Notes: generated by a model not told the origin, from the letters alone. Shown: positions 9,105 to 18,258, counted from the first letter of the stretch. The stretch is 64,000 nucleotides of DNA from Balneolaceae bacterium (GCA_034521495.1 JAXHMK010000009.1:427001-491000), one strand, 5' to 3'. Made by a program: numbers and translations.

Positions 9105-9365
9105 CCCTTCACCGGTCTCCATCAAACCGAAATTAAAGAGATGCTGGGAGAGCCGGACAGCGTGAATGTTCTGACCAAAACTATGGAACACATCTGGGGT
9201 CCGCAGGAACGGTTGTGGTATAAGTTGAAGATGGGAGAGGAGCTCGTCACATGAATCTACAGAGACAGTGAAGGCAGAAAAGAGCTCTACTTTCTAAACG
9301 ACTCAACCAAAGTGGCCGGCGAGTTTTACTGGTATAATGATGAGAGCAAGAACCCGCAGTTTTAA
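9105..9365 (+). pseudogene. Decayed 3' fragment of an unknown protein (SmpA/OmlA-like repeat)
   Basis: One frame reads EIKEMLGEPDSVNV, then WGPQERLWYKLKMG, a TGA at 9252-9254, then IYRDSEGRKELYFLNDS and FYWYNDESKNPQF before TAA at 9363. The motif EIKEMLGEPD recalls the start of SmpA/OmlA-type proteins. The stop is where a tryptophan (TGG) would fit. No start codon or promoter is visible, so this is a remnant of a lost gene between the kynureninase-like and XRE genes. The function of the parent is unknown. Confidence 0.55.
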
Positions 9366-9444
9366 ATGCCACGGAAGCACAGAGAAACATAGTTTTTCCG
9401 TGTCTTTGTGGCAATCCTTTTCATCACAAATTGTCTTCTTCAAA

Positions 9445-9771
9445 TCAAACAGACTCCAAACTCCCCTCAAGCAATTTCCCAATCTCCTGTTTCGATACAC
9501 CTAATTTGAGCAAGGCTTTCATCATTAAGTCCAGCGTAATGCCGGAATCTCCGGCTTCCATTTTTGCAATTCTGGATTGGCTGGATCCAATCGCTGAAGC
9601 AAGCTGTTCTTGTGTCCACCCAATCTTTTTTCTTTGGGATTTGATCAGACCGCTAAGTTCCAAATGAATTTCAATGAATGCTTCCTCTTCAGGGGCGAGT
9701 TCTAAAAAATCTGCCGCAGATCCTATCTGAAATCCTTTTGCTTCCAGTTCTTTTCGTCTTTTTTCATCCAT
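9445..9771 (-). CDS. XRE-family helix-turn-helix regulator
   Basis: A 108-residue protein with an N-terminal acidic region and a C-terminal HTH_3 domain (about residues 42-95), seen as GWTQEQLASAIGSSQSRIAKMEAG. Proteins of this shape are often antitoxins of RelE/HigB-type pairs, but no toxin lies next to it on the same strand. It is divergent from the DUF433/DUF5615 pair that starts 44 bp away, so it may bind the shared promoter region. Orphan antitoxin or dedicated regulator are both possible. Confidence 0.8.
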   Translation of the reverse strand: MDEKRRKELEAKGFQIGSAADFLELAPEEEAFIEIHLELSGLIKSQRKKIGWTQEQLASAIGSSQSRIAKMEAGDSGITLDLMMKALLKLGVSKQEIGKLLEGSLESV

Positions 9772-9815
9772 AATGCTCTCATTTACTATCAGACTCTATT
9801 TGAGTATATTAAAAT

Positions 9816-10034
9816 ATGATCAAAAAGAGTTCAAATATCGTCGCGCGGAATAAAGAGATCTTGGGAGGAACTCCGGTTTTTAAAGATACACGGGTTCCTG
9901 TTAAAGCTCTTTGGGATTATCTGAAAGCCGGTGATACTGTTGAAGAATTTTTGGAAGACTTTCCTTCTGTAAAACGAGATCAAGTGATAGCACTTCTTGA
10001 ACGAGCTCAAAAAAGAGTCGTTCCCTCCAAATGA
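9816..10034 (+). CDS. DUF433 antitoxin-like protein
   Basis: A 72-residue DUF433 (VapB-like winged HTH) protein. The family signature is clear: GGTPVFKDTRVPV, then a helix with AGDTVEEFLEDFPSVKRDQV. Its stop codon overlaps the start of the downstream DUF5615 gene by 4 bp (ATGA). Such DUF433-DUF5615 pairs are widely annotated as toxin-antitoxin-like modules, with this protein as the presumed antitoxin and DNA-binding partner. Confidence 0.88.
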   Translation: MIKKSSNIVARNKEILGGTPVFKDTRVPVKALWDYLKAGDTVEEFLEDFPSVKRDQVIALLERAQKRVVPSK

Positions 10035-10360
10035 TTCGGATTCTGCTCGATGAATGCCTCCCTGTAAAATTGATGTATCGCTTCCAGGAGTATGAACAAA
10101 ATTTTGAGGTCTCAACCGTGACCGCAGAAAAATGGACGGGAATTAAGAATGGTATCTTACTCGATAAAGCACAAGAAACATTTGATGTGTTTGTGACAAT
10201 CGATCAAAATCTTTCCTACCAGCAAGATTTATCAAATTTTGATATTGCAATAGTTGCTATTCAAGCAAAATCGAATCGATATAAAGATCTGTTAAAATTC
10301 GTTGAGCCTGCTTCTAAAATTATTAAAAATACAGAGGCTAAAAAGTTTTATACGGTTTAA
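10031..10360 (+). CDS. DUF5615 PIN-like protein, presumed toxin
   Basis: A 109-residue protein that begins IRILLDECLPVKLMY, the usual start of the DUF5615/Mut7-C-like PIN fold, with an acidic residue pair in LLDE and a second acidic site in FVTIDQNLSYQQDL. These acidic positions match the predicted metal-binding centre of PIN-like RNases. Translationally coupled to the DUF433 gene. RNase toxin activity is inferred from the family and pairing, not shown. Confidence 0.82.
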   Translation: MIRILLDECLPVKLMYRFQEYEQNFEVSTVTAEKWTGIKNGILLDKAQETFDVFVTIDQNLSYQQDLSNFDIAIVAIQAKSNRYKDLLKFVEPASKIIKNTEAKKFYTV

Positions 10361-10393
10361 AATCCTAAATGCCGTGTCCCTGATGAAATCTCT

Positions 10394-10440
10394 GACTGAG
10401 ATTTTATCTGTCTCCTCTCAAGAGGAGAACATATTACTTC
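10394..10440. repeat. Half copy of CTCTCCTC-type hairpin (family D)
   Basis: Contains GTCTCCTCTCAAGAGGAGA, a near-perfect palindrome matching the ends of the longer elements at 11288-11443 and 31787-31935. It sits between the DUF5615 gene and the convergent mnmD. Confidence 0.6.
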
Positions 10441-10474
10441 TGCGACTCCGCGTCTCAGCGTTTTCTACTCAAAA

Positions 10475-11263
10475 TCACCCTTTCTCAAACCGTTCAGCTA
10501 ACCGTTCTTCATTCACGCGTTTAAAGCTTTCCAGTTTATCTTCATCAAGAGAAGCAACTGTCATCTCACGTTTTCCTAAGGCTCCTTGCGCTCTTGCGAT
10601 TTTCCATCCGGCAACGGCCATCACAGCTCGGGCGGCTGAGGCGGCGCAATAGGTGGACAGAATAGCGTCATCTTTAGAAATTGAAGCCAGTTTTTTAAAC
10701 ACACCTGGAGTCCAGAGTTCTTCGTTGACTTCAGGCGAGAATGCATCATGAAAAATAAAATCTATGTTATGATTTATGATTGGCGATTTCTCATGCTCCT
10801 CAAAAAGATCATCAAAAAAACCAAACCAAAGGTGCAGTGAAAGTTGATCTGTTAGTTGAAAACGATTCATGCCCGGGTAGATATCCTGCAGGACGGTTCT
10901 TAACATCGGCAGGGATTTTTGAAGACCGGGTTCATCACCAAATTCAAAATCTTCAGTGATATCCGCATCAATTGGGAAGGCCTCTACACTGTAGTACGCG
11001 ATTTCTGTTTCAACCTTGAATTCACGCAGATAGTCCAGAGTTAAAAGCAAGTTCAACCCCGTTCCGAATCCAACTTCAAAAATGTTTAGGGAATCCATGT
11101 TTTGGAAAGCATCCAAAAGGCCATTCGTCTCAAAAAAAACATGCCGGCTTTCGGCCACGGCTCCATTTGGATTGTGGTAAAGCTGATCAAATGTTGGAGA
11201 ATAGAGAGAGGTGGAGCCGTCTCCGGTTTTTTGGATGGTTGGTTTTGAGCTTTTTTCTGGCAT
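10475..11263 (-). CDS. mnmD: tRNA (5-methylaminomethyl-2-thiouridine) methyltransferase MnmD-like
   Basis: A 262-residue SAM-dependent methyltransferase of the MnmD (DUF752) type, which carries out the final methylation of mnm5s2U34 in tRNA. Visible motifs are FEVGFGTGLNLLL (SAM binding, about residues 62-74), FIFHDAFSPEVNEELWTP and LSTYCAASAARAVMAVAGW. In enterobacteria this domain is fused to the oxidase MnmC1. Here it stands alone, as in many Bacteroidota. The start at 11263 fits the family, with about 20 non-conserved residues before the core. Confidence 0.9.
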   Translation of the reverse strand: MPEKSSKPTIQKTGDGSTSLYSPTFDQLYHNPNGAVAESRHVFFETNGLLDAFQNMDSLNIFEVGFGTGLNLLLTLDYLREFKVETEIAYYSVEAFPIDADITEDFEFGDEPGLQKSLPMLRTVLQDIYPGMNRFQLTDQLSLHLWFGFFDDLFEEHEKSPIINHNIDFIFHDAFSPEVNEELWTPGVFKKLASISKDDAILSTYCAASAARAVMAVAGWKIARAQGALGKREMTVASLDEDKLESFKRVNEERLAERFEKG

Positions 11264-11287
11264 GTTTTAGAAAAATTTAGGATTTAA

Positions 11288-11443
11288 AACTCTCCTCTTG
11301 AGAGGGGAAAGTGAAATGAGCGTGTAGCGAATGAACTCGGGGTGTGTTCGTCAAGTAGTTAGCTGAAGCCTTGCTAAACACACCTCTGATAGCTCCGCTG
11401 AACGCTTCACTATCTGTCTCCTCTCGAGAGGAGAGTATTCACC
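11288..11443. repeat. Long hairpin element, CTCTCCTC type (family D)
   Basis: Left end ACTCTCCTCTTGAGAGG and right end CTCCTCTCGAGAGGAGAGT are each palindromic, and the ~155-bp unit pairs end to end (GGTGTGTTC... with ...AACACACC inside). The same architecture recurs at 31787-31935, and in a C-rich version at 34259-34405 and 42188-42322. Lies between the YCII gene and mnmD. Confidence 0.7.
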
Positions 11444-11735
11444 TTACCGGATTTGCCGCATCTTTGCCCACAACCGTCATCCAGGGACGGACTTCCCAGC
11501 TTTCAACGATTCCATTCTTAACATACGGATCATTGTTGGCGAACTCTTCTGCGGATTTCGGCGACTCATCTTCGAATAAAAGATAAGCCTGATCGGAAGG
11601 ATCTTGAAGTGCACCGCCAAGAATCAGTTTTCCATTTTCACTGGAATTCCAAGCTATTTTAAGATGCTCATCGCGGAATTCGCCTCGTCGTTCGAGATAG
11701 TCTGGGGCTAAGTTGTAGATTAACAGGTAATGCAT
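11439..11735 (-). CDS. YCII-related protein
   Basis: A 98-residue protein beginning HYLLIYNLAPDYLERRGEFR and containing GGALQDPSDQAYLLFE and EEFANNDPYVKNGIV, the pattern of the YCII/YciI fold (ferredoxin-like dimer, putative active-site His and Asp). Function in this branch is unknown; some relatives act in aromatic catabolism. The stop overlaps the end of the family D hairpin. Confidence 0.88.
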   Translation of the reverse strand: MHYLLIYNLAPDYLERRGEFRDEHLKIAWNSSENGKLILGGALQDPSDQAYLLFEDESPKSAEEFANNDPYVKNGIVESWEVRPWMTVVGKDAANPVR

Positions 11736-11886
11736 ATAATTCTTCTTTTGTATTGGGTTGATTGATCTGGCTATTAGCTGTCAGTTTATAATTATTGCTG
11801 AGGAGAAATAGCAAATCTCTATTATTCCGCAGACTTGAATCAATGATAACAATTTGAAGCTTTGTTGTCTGTAAAAATCGTTTTTA

Positions 11887-13011
11887 TCACGGAATAAATT
11901 TTACCTGGAGTACGAGCACGAGAATGGATTCACCAAGATTCATCGGACCGGATTCACCAAAGGAGTAATTCAGATGAATTCTGGAGATCTCTTTTTGATC
12001 ATCGCGGATAAACCGGGTGATTCCAAACGTGTATTGGTTTGAATACAATTTTGTAGCACTGACAAGTGATTGATCGGGCTCCTCATTCATTTCATCATAC
12101 CGGCCTAAAACATGCCAGTTTTGAGTGATTCGATAGCCCGTTTCCAGGTAAAATCCCGACAATTTGTATTGATGTTCTGGATCTGCAGCAATTCCCCAAT
12201 TATCATCTTTAGCTTTGAAATGGATGAGTTCCGCTTGTGCAAAGAATCGTGGAATGAGGAGGTCATCCAAAGAAGCACGCAGGGACCAGGAAGTTCGGTT
12301 AATATCTAAAGGTTCCGAACCGTTTTGAATTAGATTTCGCTGTTGATTTGTTGAGATATGCCCTCCCAATTCCAAGCCCTTCGCCACTTCAACATCAATT
12401 CTGCCGCCGTATAAACCGCTGCCAAAATCACGCTCAGAAAAAGAGGATCCGGCTTGCTGAAATCGCCCTAACCCGTTGCTGATCTGCACACCGTACCAGA
12501 GTTTTCCAACCTGTCCGTATGCCATCAAACCAATATCCCGAAAAGCGTTATATCCCATCAAAGAGGAAGATTTCGTGGTGATAGAAGGACGCTCAAAAAA
12601 GGGTAATTTGGATGAAAATCGTCGCGAGGTATCGTACGATTGGCCCGGCATCATTATTTGACCGGCGCGAACTGTGAAAGTTTTTGAGATTTCTGCATCC
12701 ACATAAAAATCAAGCAGGGATGGAGTTTCAGTTGCCAGTTCAACCCAGGAGCTTATACTAAATGTCTCGTTTAGTGAGCCTTTAGCTGTCAGACGCGCAC
12801 GCCGAATTCTAAATCCGGCAGTTTCCTGTCTTTGAACATTCAGCACGGGGAGGTTGCCCATTGAAGTATACAGAACATCTTGTTTTTGATAGATGTACCA
12901 GGTTTGCAGGTATCCGCCAACATCAAGTTTTGACTGGGAGTGAACGTTGCCAGGTGGGAAAAGCAGAAAAAAAACGATAAGAGAAAATAAAGTGGATACA
13001 GGGGGTTTCAT
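11887..13011 (-). CDS. Outer-membrane porin, phosphate-selective porin O/P-like
   Basis: A 374-residue exported beta-barrel protein. A signal peptide is clear (hydrophobic residues 8-20, cleavage near VHSQS). The mature part starts LDVGGYLQTWYIYQKQD and alternates aromatic and polar residues in amphipathic strands, with RRARLTAKGSL and LGRYDEMNEEPDQS typical of OprO/OprP-like porins in Bacteroidota. It ends in a C-terminal strand LVLQVKFIP. Substrate cannot be told from sequence. Stand-alone gene, divergent from the M20 amidohydrolase. Confidence 0.8.
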   Translation of the reverse strand: MKPPVSTLFSLIVFFLLFPPGNVHSQSKLDVGGYLQTWYIYQKQDVLYTSMGNLPVLNVQRQETAGFRIRRARLTAKGSLNETFSISSWVELATETPSLLDFYVDAEISKTFTVRAGQIMMPGQSYDTSRRFSSKLPFFERPSITTKSSSLMGYNAFRDIGLMAYGQVGKLWYGVQISNGLGRFQQAGSSFSERDFGSGLYGGRIDVEVAKGLELGGHISTNQQRNLIQNGSEPLDINRTSWSLRASLDDLLIPRFFAQAELIHFKAKDDNWGIAADPEHQYKLSGFYLETGYRITQNWHVLGRYDEMNEEPDQSLVSATKLYSNQYTFGITRFIRDDQKEISRIHLNYSFGESGPMNLGESILVLVLQVKFIP

Positions 13012-13178
13012 TTGATTGTTGATATAGCCGAAGGTTTTTTCTCGTTTACTCTCTGATGCTCAACATTCTGTAAGCTATCTATATCAGATGAAGAATACGT
13101 TAAGTTGTCTTTTTATTATATTGGGTAGTCAATTCACGACAAAGAAAAGATTCAAAACATTTTAGTTTAAGCATCTGT

Positions 13179-14370
13179 ATGACAACTGATTTACAAAACA
13201 CAATACAAAAAAAAGCGGACGAATATTTTGAGTATATGGTTCAAATCCGGAGGCATCTCCACAAAAATCCGGAGGTAAGTTTTAAAGAGTTTGATACGAC
13301 TGATTACGTTCTCCATGAACTCAAAAAAATGAAGATTGAAACTCAGCGTCCGATGGAGACCGGTTGCTTAGGGATTATAAGGGGGGATGATTCAGATCGT
13401 GTGATTGCTCTGAGAACAGATATAGATGCACTGCCGATGGATGAGGTGGGTGAGGCGAAGTCTGAGTTTATTTCTGAGCGACCCGGTGCCGCCCATTGCT
13501 GCGGCCATGACGGACATACTGCTAATCTTCTCGGCACAGCAAAAATTTTAACGGATTTGAAAGATCAGATTGACGGAACTATTGTTTTGATATTTCAGCC
13601 GGGAGAAGAGAAACTGCCGGGCGGAGGGCGAAAACTGACCGAGACGGGAGCTTTGCAGAAATTGGGAGTTCAGGAAGTGTACGGACTTCATACAAATCCA
13701 AATTATATGCCGGGTCAGGTGGCCGTAAAACCGGGTCCGCTCATGGCTTGTACGGTTGAATTTGATGTGACCATTCATGGAAAAGGCGGACATGCCGCGG
13801 CGCCTCATACGGCAGTGGACCCAATTGTGTTGGCGTCTCAAATTATTACACAGTTTCAAACCATTGTGAGTCGCTCAATGGATCCAACCGAACCAGCAGT
13901 GATTACCGTTGGAAAAATTGAAGCGGGTTCGGCGTTTAATGTGATTCCTGAAAATGCCAGGATGCTGGGAACTGTTCGGGCCTTCTCTATGGAAACTGCC
14001 CGATTCATCAAAAATAGGATGGAGGAGGTTATTAAAGGAGCAACGGATGGAGCCGGTGCTACTTATACATTTGAATTTGTTGAAGGATATCCGGCTGTAA
14101 TTAATGATGAAGCAGTGTACGGAAAATGTAGTTTCAGCCGCAAAAAGCATATTAGGCGATGAGAATGTAATCAACCTGAAAAAACCGGTGATGGCGGGCG
14201 AGGATTTTGCTTTTTACCAGCAGGAATTTCCCGGCACGTTTTTCTTTTTGGGAACCGGGAGTGATGAAGCCGATTCAAAATGGAGCTGGCATCATCCAAG
14301 ATATAATATCGATGAACGGGCGTTCAAAACCGGTGCGGCTCTGATGGCTGGTCTGGCGTTGGGAGCTTAA
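13179..14370 (+). pseudogene. M20 family amidohydrolase with a +1 frameshift
   Basis: M20D metallo-amidohydrolases cleave N-acyl amino acids (hippuricase, IAA-amino acid hydrolase, acetyl-diaminopimelate deacetylase). The first frame (13179-14162) carries HCCGHDGHT, FQPGEEKLPGGG and GKGGHAAAPH; the second (through 14370) carries VMAGEDFAFYQQ and the terminal HHPRYNIDERAF. Removing one extra T at about 14118 (GCAGTG-T-ACGGAA) joins them into one ~396-residue protein with all metal ligands. So the gene is complete except for one inserted base: either a recent mutation or an assembly error. First gene of a run continuing with the cupin 2 bp downstream. Confidence 0.88.
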
Positions 14371-14372
14371 GA

Positions 14373-14864
14373 ATGTCAAACCTGGCATTTGATAATGTTT
14401 CCGGTGATCTGTTTCAGTTGTCTGAACAGATGATTAAGGATGGATTGAAGGCATCCCGAGAAAGTGAACGCCTTCGGATTATCCTGCCCATTCACCGGAC
14501 ACAGGATGCCAGAGTTCAGCGGATGATCAATTTTCTGCAGCCGGGAACCTATATTCGTCCTCATAAACATCCGCTTGAACATGCTACAGAATCATTGGTT
14601 TTGATTGAGGGAAGCATTCGGTTTTATACATTTGATGAGAATGGAACTGTACTGACCAAAATTGAAATAAATGGCGAACCATTTCCCGGGGTGATCGATA
14701 TTGAATCAAAGGTCTGGCATTCGTTTATTGTTTTGGAAGAGAACACGATTTTATTTGAATGCAAAAAAGGTCCTTATGATGCAGAGAATGATAAAATCTT
14801 TGCAGAATGGTCACCCGAAGAAGGAAATAATGATGTGGAGAAGTGGATGGAAAGATTTGAATAA
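14373..14864 (+). CDS. WbuC-type cupin-fold metalloprotein
   Basis: A 163-residue cupin with the metal-binding PHKHP and a matching VWHSF histidine later, and the family's RERLRIILPIHRTQDARVQ-like start (here ESERLRIILPIHRTQ). WbuC proteins are found near nucleotide-sugar and O-antigen genes, but their reaction is not settled. It begins 2 bp after the M20 gene stop and is followed after 9 bp by a Gfo/Idh oxidoreductase, so it is part of an operon. Confidence 0.82.
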   Translation: MSNLAFDNVSGDLFQLSEQMIKDGLKASRESERLRIILPIHRTQDARVQRMINFLQPGTYIRPHKHPLEHATESLVLIEGSIRFYTFDENGTVLTKIEINGEPFPGVIDIESKVWHSFIVLEENTILFECKKGPYDAENDKIFAEWSPEEGNNDVEKWMERFE

Positions 14865-14873
14865 AATCATAAA

Positions 14874-15935
14874 ATGAGACAAAACATGAGTAATCTACCT
14901 AAAAAATTAGGAATAGGAATTGTTGGACTGGGGGTGATCTCTTATCAACACGCTCGGTCAACTTTGAATACAGAAAATGCGGAATTGATCGCCGCAAGCA
15001 GCCGGACGGAAGAGAACAGGGAAAATTTTTCCAAAGAGTTTGATGTACGGCTGTATGCTGATTATGATGAGATGCTAAAGCAGGATGATATTGATGCGAT
15101 AAGCATCTGTACGCCAAGTGGAACTCATCTCGATTTTGGAATCAAAGCGGCAGAGGCGGGTAAGCATGTCATCGTTGATAAACCTATTGAAGTTTCGGTG
15201 GACCGCGGGCAGAGGTTGATTGAAAGTTGTGAGAATAATGGTGTGAAACTCGCGGTCATTTATCAAAACCGGTACTCTGATGCCGTTTTGAAATTGAAAG
15301 ATGCGGTCGATTCAGGTAAAATTGGGAAACCGGTGATGGCCCGCGGAACGGTAAAATGGTTTCGCTCTCAGGATTATTATTCCGATTCCGGTTGGCGCGG
15401 AACTCTGGATCTGGATGGCGGTGGCGCGTTGATCAATCAATCCATCCACACCATAGATCTTTTGATCTGGATACTTGGCGATCTGAAATGTGTGTTTGGT
15501 TTGAAGGATACGTTGACTCACGAAGGAATTGAGGCAGAAGACAATTTGGTGGCTACACTGCAGTTTGTCAACGGAATGCTCGGACAGTTTGAGGCATCCA
15601 CATCTATTGTACCACCGCAGCCCCGAACCATAGAGATTAACGGTTCGAAAGGAACGGCGATATTAAAGGGGGATGAATTTCAGTTGATTTCTAATGATGG
15701 TGAGACCTCCGATGATTTTAGCCAGCAAACAGATGACACCTTTTTTGTGAAGCAATACAGAAAAATTGTTAATGCTATTTTGAAGGGAGATCAACCGCCT
15801 GTCTCGGGACCGGAAGCGTTGAAATCATTAGCGGCAGTGGAAGCGATCTATGATTCTTGCAGACAGCACACTGCAGTAAACCCTTCGAAATACATATCTG
15901 AGGATTACCAGTTTTCAAAAAACCTTTATTCGTAG
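14874..15935 (+). CDS. Gfo/Idh/MocA family NAD(P)-dependent oxidoreductase
   Basis: A 353-residue dehydrogenase with the N-terminal Rossmann motif GIGIVGLGVISYQHA, the DAISICTPSGTH segment and the catalytic-type motif HVIVDKPIEVS (Lys-Pro). The GGGALINQSIHTIDLLIW stretch is the usual substrate-domain histidine region. An alternative ATG lies at 14886 (MSNLPKKLG), which may be the real start. Relatives oxidise sugars, inositols or amino sugars. The partner cupin and the TAT-type Gfo/Idh at 16978 suggest a sugar-derivative pathway; the exact substrate is unknown. Confidence 0.9.
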   Translation: MRQNMSNLPKKLGIGIVGLGVISYQHARSTLNTENAELIAASSRTEENRENFSKEFDVRLYADYDEMLKQDDIDAISICTPSGTHLDFGIKAAEAGKHVIVDKPIEVSVDRGQRLIESCENNGVKLAVIYQNRYSDAVLKLKDAVDSGKIGKPVMARGTVKWFRSQDYYSDSGWRGTLDLDGGGALINQSIHTIDLLIWILGDLKCVFGLKDTLTHEGIEAEDNLVATLQFVNGMLGQFEASTSIVPPQPRTIEINGSKGTAILKGDEFQLISNDGETSDDFSQQTDDTFFVKQYRKIVNAILKGDQPPVSGPEALKSLAAVEAIYDSCRQHTAVNPSKYISEDYQFSKNLYS

Positions 15936-15939
15936 TTCC

Positions 15940-16866
15940 ATGTCTGAGACGCTCACTCTGTACAGAAACGGTTTTTATGCAATGGCAACCCGTTTTTATG
16001 TTCTGATTCCGGGGTTGCAGGATGGAACCGGTGATGAACTGTTTCAGAAGATAAAAGATGAAGTAAACCGCATTGAATCACGGTTAAGCCGATTTATTGA
16101 GAAGAGTGAAATTTCGAAAATAAATCGTGATGCTTTCCATGCGGATGTGAAGACTGATGATGAATGTTTTGAGATTTTAACAGCGTGTAAATACGGATGG
16201 GAGATGACCGACGGTGCGTTTGACATTACTCTTCGTCCTCTAATGGATTATTGGAAAAATGAAGAAGAACAATCAGAAAAAAATCTGCAAACCATAAAAG
16301 AATCGGTGGGTATGCAGCATGTTGAGCTGGATGAAGAAGATCAAACCGTACGGTTTAAAACAGAAAAAACCGAACTGGATCTTGGAGGCTTTGGCAAAGG
16401 TTATGCCCTTGAAAAAGTGAAACAGATGATTGAAAGTTCGGCCGTAGAAAATGCGTTTATCAGTTTTGGGGAGAGTTCGGTGTTGGCGATGGGAGAACAT
16501 CCGGCCGGAGGGGCCTGGAAAATCGGGATTAATAATTATAAAAATCCGGGGAATTCGATTCATGAATTTGAGGTGAGCAACGGATCGGTATCTACATCGA
16601 GCAATTTTTATCTGAATGATGATGGAGAACTGCAGAATCATCAGCATGTCATCAACCCAAAAACCGGCAAGCCGCACGAACAATTTACGGCAGCAAGTGT
16701 TTCTGCGAGCTCACCAATTTTAGCAGAAATATTATCAACAGCCTGTTTGTTATTGCCGGATGAAAAAATCCGTGAACTGATCGAAAAATATGATGATATT
16801 GAAATAGTGAAGGTTGATTATGAACCGGAAGAACCGGATGTAGTTTTATTTAAACCTGATATTTAA
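15940..16866 (+). CDS. apbE: FAD:protein FMN transferase ApbE
   Basis: ApbE attaches FMN covalently to threonine or serine in exported or membrane flavoproteins such as NqrB/C and RnfG-type subunits. The 308-residue protein has the Mg- and FAD-binding features LDLGGFGKGYALEKV and HQHVINPKTGKPHEQ, and the early segment RIESRLSRFIEKSEISKIN. It has no clear signal peptide. It starts 4 bp after the Gfo/Idh gene, so it belongs to that operon. No obvious FMN-acceptor protein with a flavinylation motif is encoded nearby, which is unusual. Confidence 0.92.
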   Translation: MSETLTLYRNGFYAMATRFYVLIPGLQDGTGDELFQKIKDEVNRIESRLSRFIEKSEISKINRDAFHADVKTDDECFEILTACKYGWEMTDGAFDITLRPLMDYWKNEEEQSEKNLQTIKESVGMQHVELDEEDQTVRFKTEKTELDLGGFGKGYALEKVKQMIESSAVENAFISFGESSVLAMGEHPAGGAWKIGINNYKNPGNSIHEFEVSNGSVSTSSNFYLNDDGELQNHQHVINPKTGKPHEQFTAASVSASSPILAEILSTACLLLPDEKIRELIEKYDDIEIVKVDYEPEEPDVVLFKPDI

Positions 16867-16943
16867 GTCATTGCGAGTAAAGCGAAGCAATCTCCGTAAG
16901 TCGTAAGAAGATTGCCACGGTCGCTCCGCTTCCTCGCAATGAC
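16867..16943. repeat. Palindromic intergenic repeat GTCATTGCGAG/CTCGCAATGAC
   Basis: Left end GTCATTGCGAGTAAAGCG, middle GAAGCAATCT and AGATTGCCACGG, right end CGCTTCCTCGCAATGAC. The whole 77 bp folds on itself. This element type is widely scattered in bacterial genomes. It separates apbE from the next oxidoreductase gene and may act in mRNA end formation. Confidence 0.85.
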
Positions 16944-16977
16944 AAAAACAAGTACAAATCCATAACAGACAGATCAC

Positions 16978-18258
16978 ATGAGTATCAACAGAAAACAATT
17001 CCTCGAAATGACGGCGGCGCTTGCCGGTTCATCTGTAATGACCACCACAATGCCCTGGTTTTCCATTTTTAACAATCCAGCTCCAACGGGAATGGGAGCA
17101 TCCGACAGAGTCCGCCTTGGAGTGATTGGAGTGGGCTCACGGGGAACAGGGTTGGTCCAAAATCTACAGGAACTCGAGAAAACAATGAATCTCGAAATTG
17201 CGGCTGTCTGTGATAATTATGAGCCACACTACGAACGGGCTATCGAACTGACCGGCGGAAATGCAGAAGCGTTTTATGATTATCGAAAAATGATTGATGA
17301 GGTAGAATTGGATGGTGTTGTGATTGCCACTCCGCTTTATGAGCATGCCCAGATGACGATCGATGCGATGCAGGCAGGTTTGCATGTGTATTGCGAAAAA
17401 GCGATGGCGCGACATCTTGAAGATGTAAAAAGGATGTATGATACACATATTGAAGAGGATAAAATTCTGTTGATCGGCCACCAGCGCTTGTTCAATCCCG
17501 TGTATCTGCAATCGATGGAAAAAATTAAGCGTGGGGATTTAGGTCCTCTGGTGATGATGCGCGGTTGGTGGACCCGAAATACGGACTGGGTGTTTTATGA
17601 AAATACAGGCGGGCGCGGAACGGAATTAGACCGCCGGCTCAACTGGCGTTTTTATGAGGATCTGTCTGCCGGAATGATCTCTGAACTCGGCTCTCATCAT
17701 TTCCAGGTTGCGAATTGGGTGTTGGGATCTCCGCCGGAATCGGTGATGGGAAGCGGCAGCATCAACTTTTTTGATGATGGCCGGGAAGTGTATGACAATT
17801 TTGGGTTGATCTTCAGATACCCGGACAACATCCATTTTGTATATGATTGCATCACGAGCAATAAGCATAATGGAGTACAGGTTCAGGTAATGGGAAATGA
17901 TGGTACGTTAGAACTGGAATCGAACATGCAGTACCAGGAAAATCCGCCTGAACCGCCCGCTATGCAAAAATTAGTAGAATGCATCGAGCAGAATAAAAAT
18001 GAGGCAATTCCGATTGGCGGTGCAACGTGGGTTCTCAACTCACCTGTTCGAATGGGCGGTGAATACATCACACCTGACTATGAAATGAATGATACACTTC
18101 TCTACCTGGAGGGATTTGTGAACTTCATCAGGAAAGGAAGTGCCCCTGAAAAACTGACCAAAGAAGGATACAATGCATCCGTTTGGACTTTGCTTGCCGA
18201 ACAGGCCACCAAAACCGGAGAACGTGTTACAGCACCTGAAGAATATATTTTGAGTTGA
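16978..18258 (+). CDS. Exported-type Gfo/Idh/MocA oxidoreductase
   Basis: A 426-residue secretory version of the Gfo/Idh family. The N-terminus resembles a Tat signal (INRKQFLEMTAALAG, with RK in place of the twin arginines) before a hydrophobic stretch and the processed protein. The Rossmann motif RLGVIGVGSRGTG starts near residue 44, followed by GVVIATPLYEHA and the lysine motif HVYCEKAMARH. Such periplasmic members act on glycans or amino sugars in Bacteroidota. Separated from apbE by a 111-bp gap containing the repeat. Confidence 0.88.
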   Translation: MSINRKQFLEMTAALAGSSVMTTTMPWFSIFNNPAPTGMGASDRVRLGVIGVGSRGTGLVQNLQELEKTMNLEIAAVCDNYEPHYERAIELTGGNAEAFYDYRKMIDEVELDGVVIATPLYEHAQMTIDAMQAGLHVYCEKAMARHLEDVKRMYDTHIEEDKILLIGHQRLFNPVYLQSMEKIKRGDLGPLVMMRGWWTRNTDWVFYENTGGRGTELDRRLNWRFYEDLSAGMISELGSHHFQVANWVLGSPPESVMGSGSINFFDDGREVYDNFGLIFRYPDNIHFVYDCITSNKHNGVQVQVMGNDGTLELESNMQYQENPPEPPAMQKLVECIEQNKNEAIPIGGATWVLNSPVRMGGEYITPDYEMNDTLLYLEGFVNFIRKGSAPEKLTKEGYNASVWTLLAEQATKTGERVTAPEEYILS

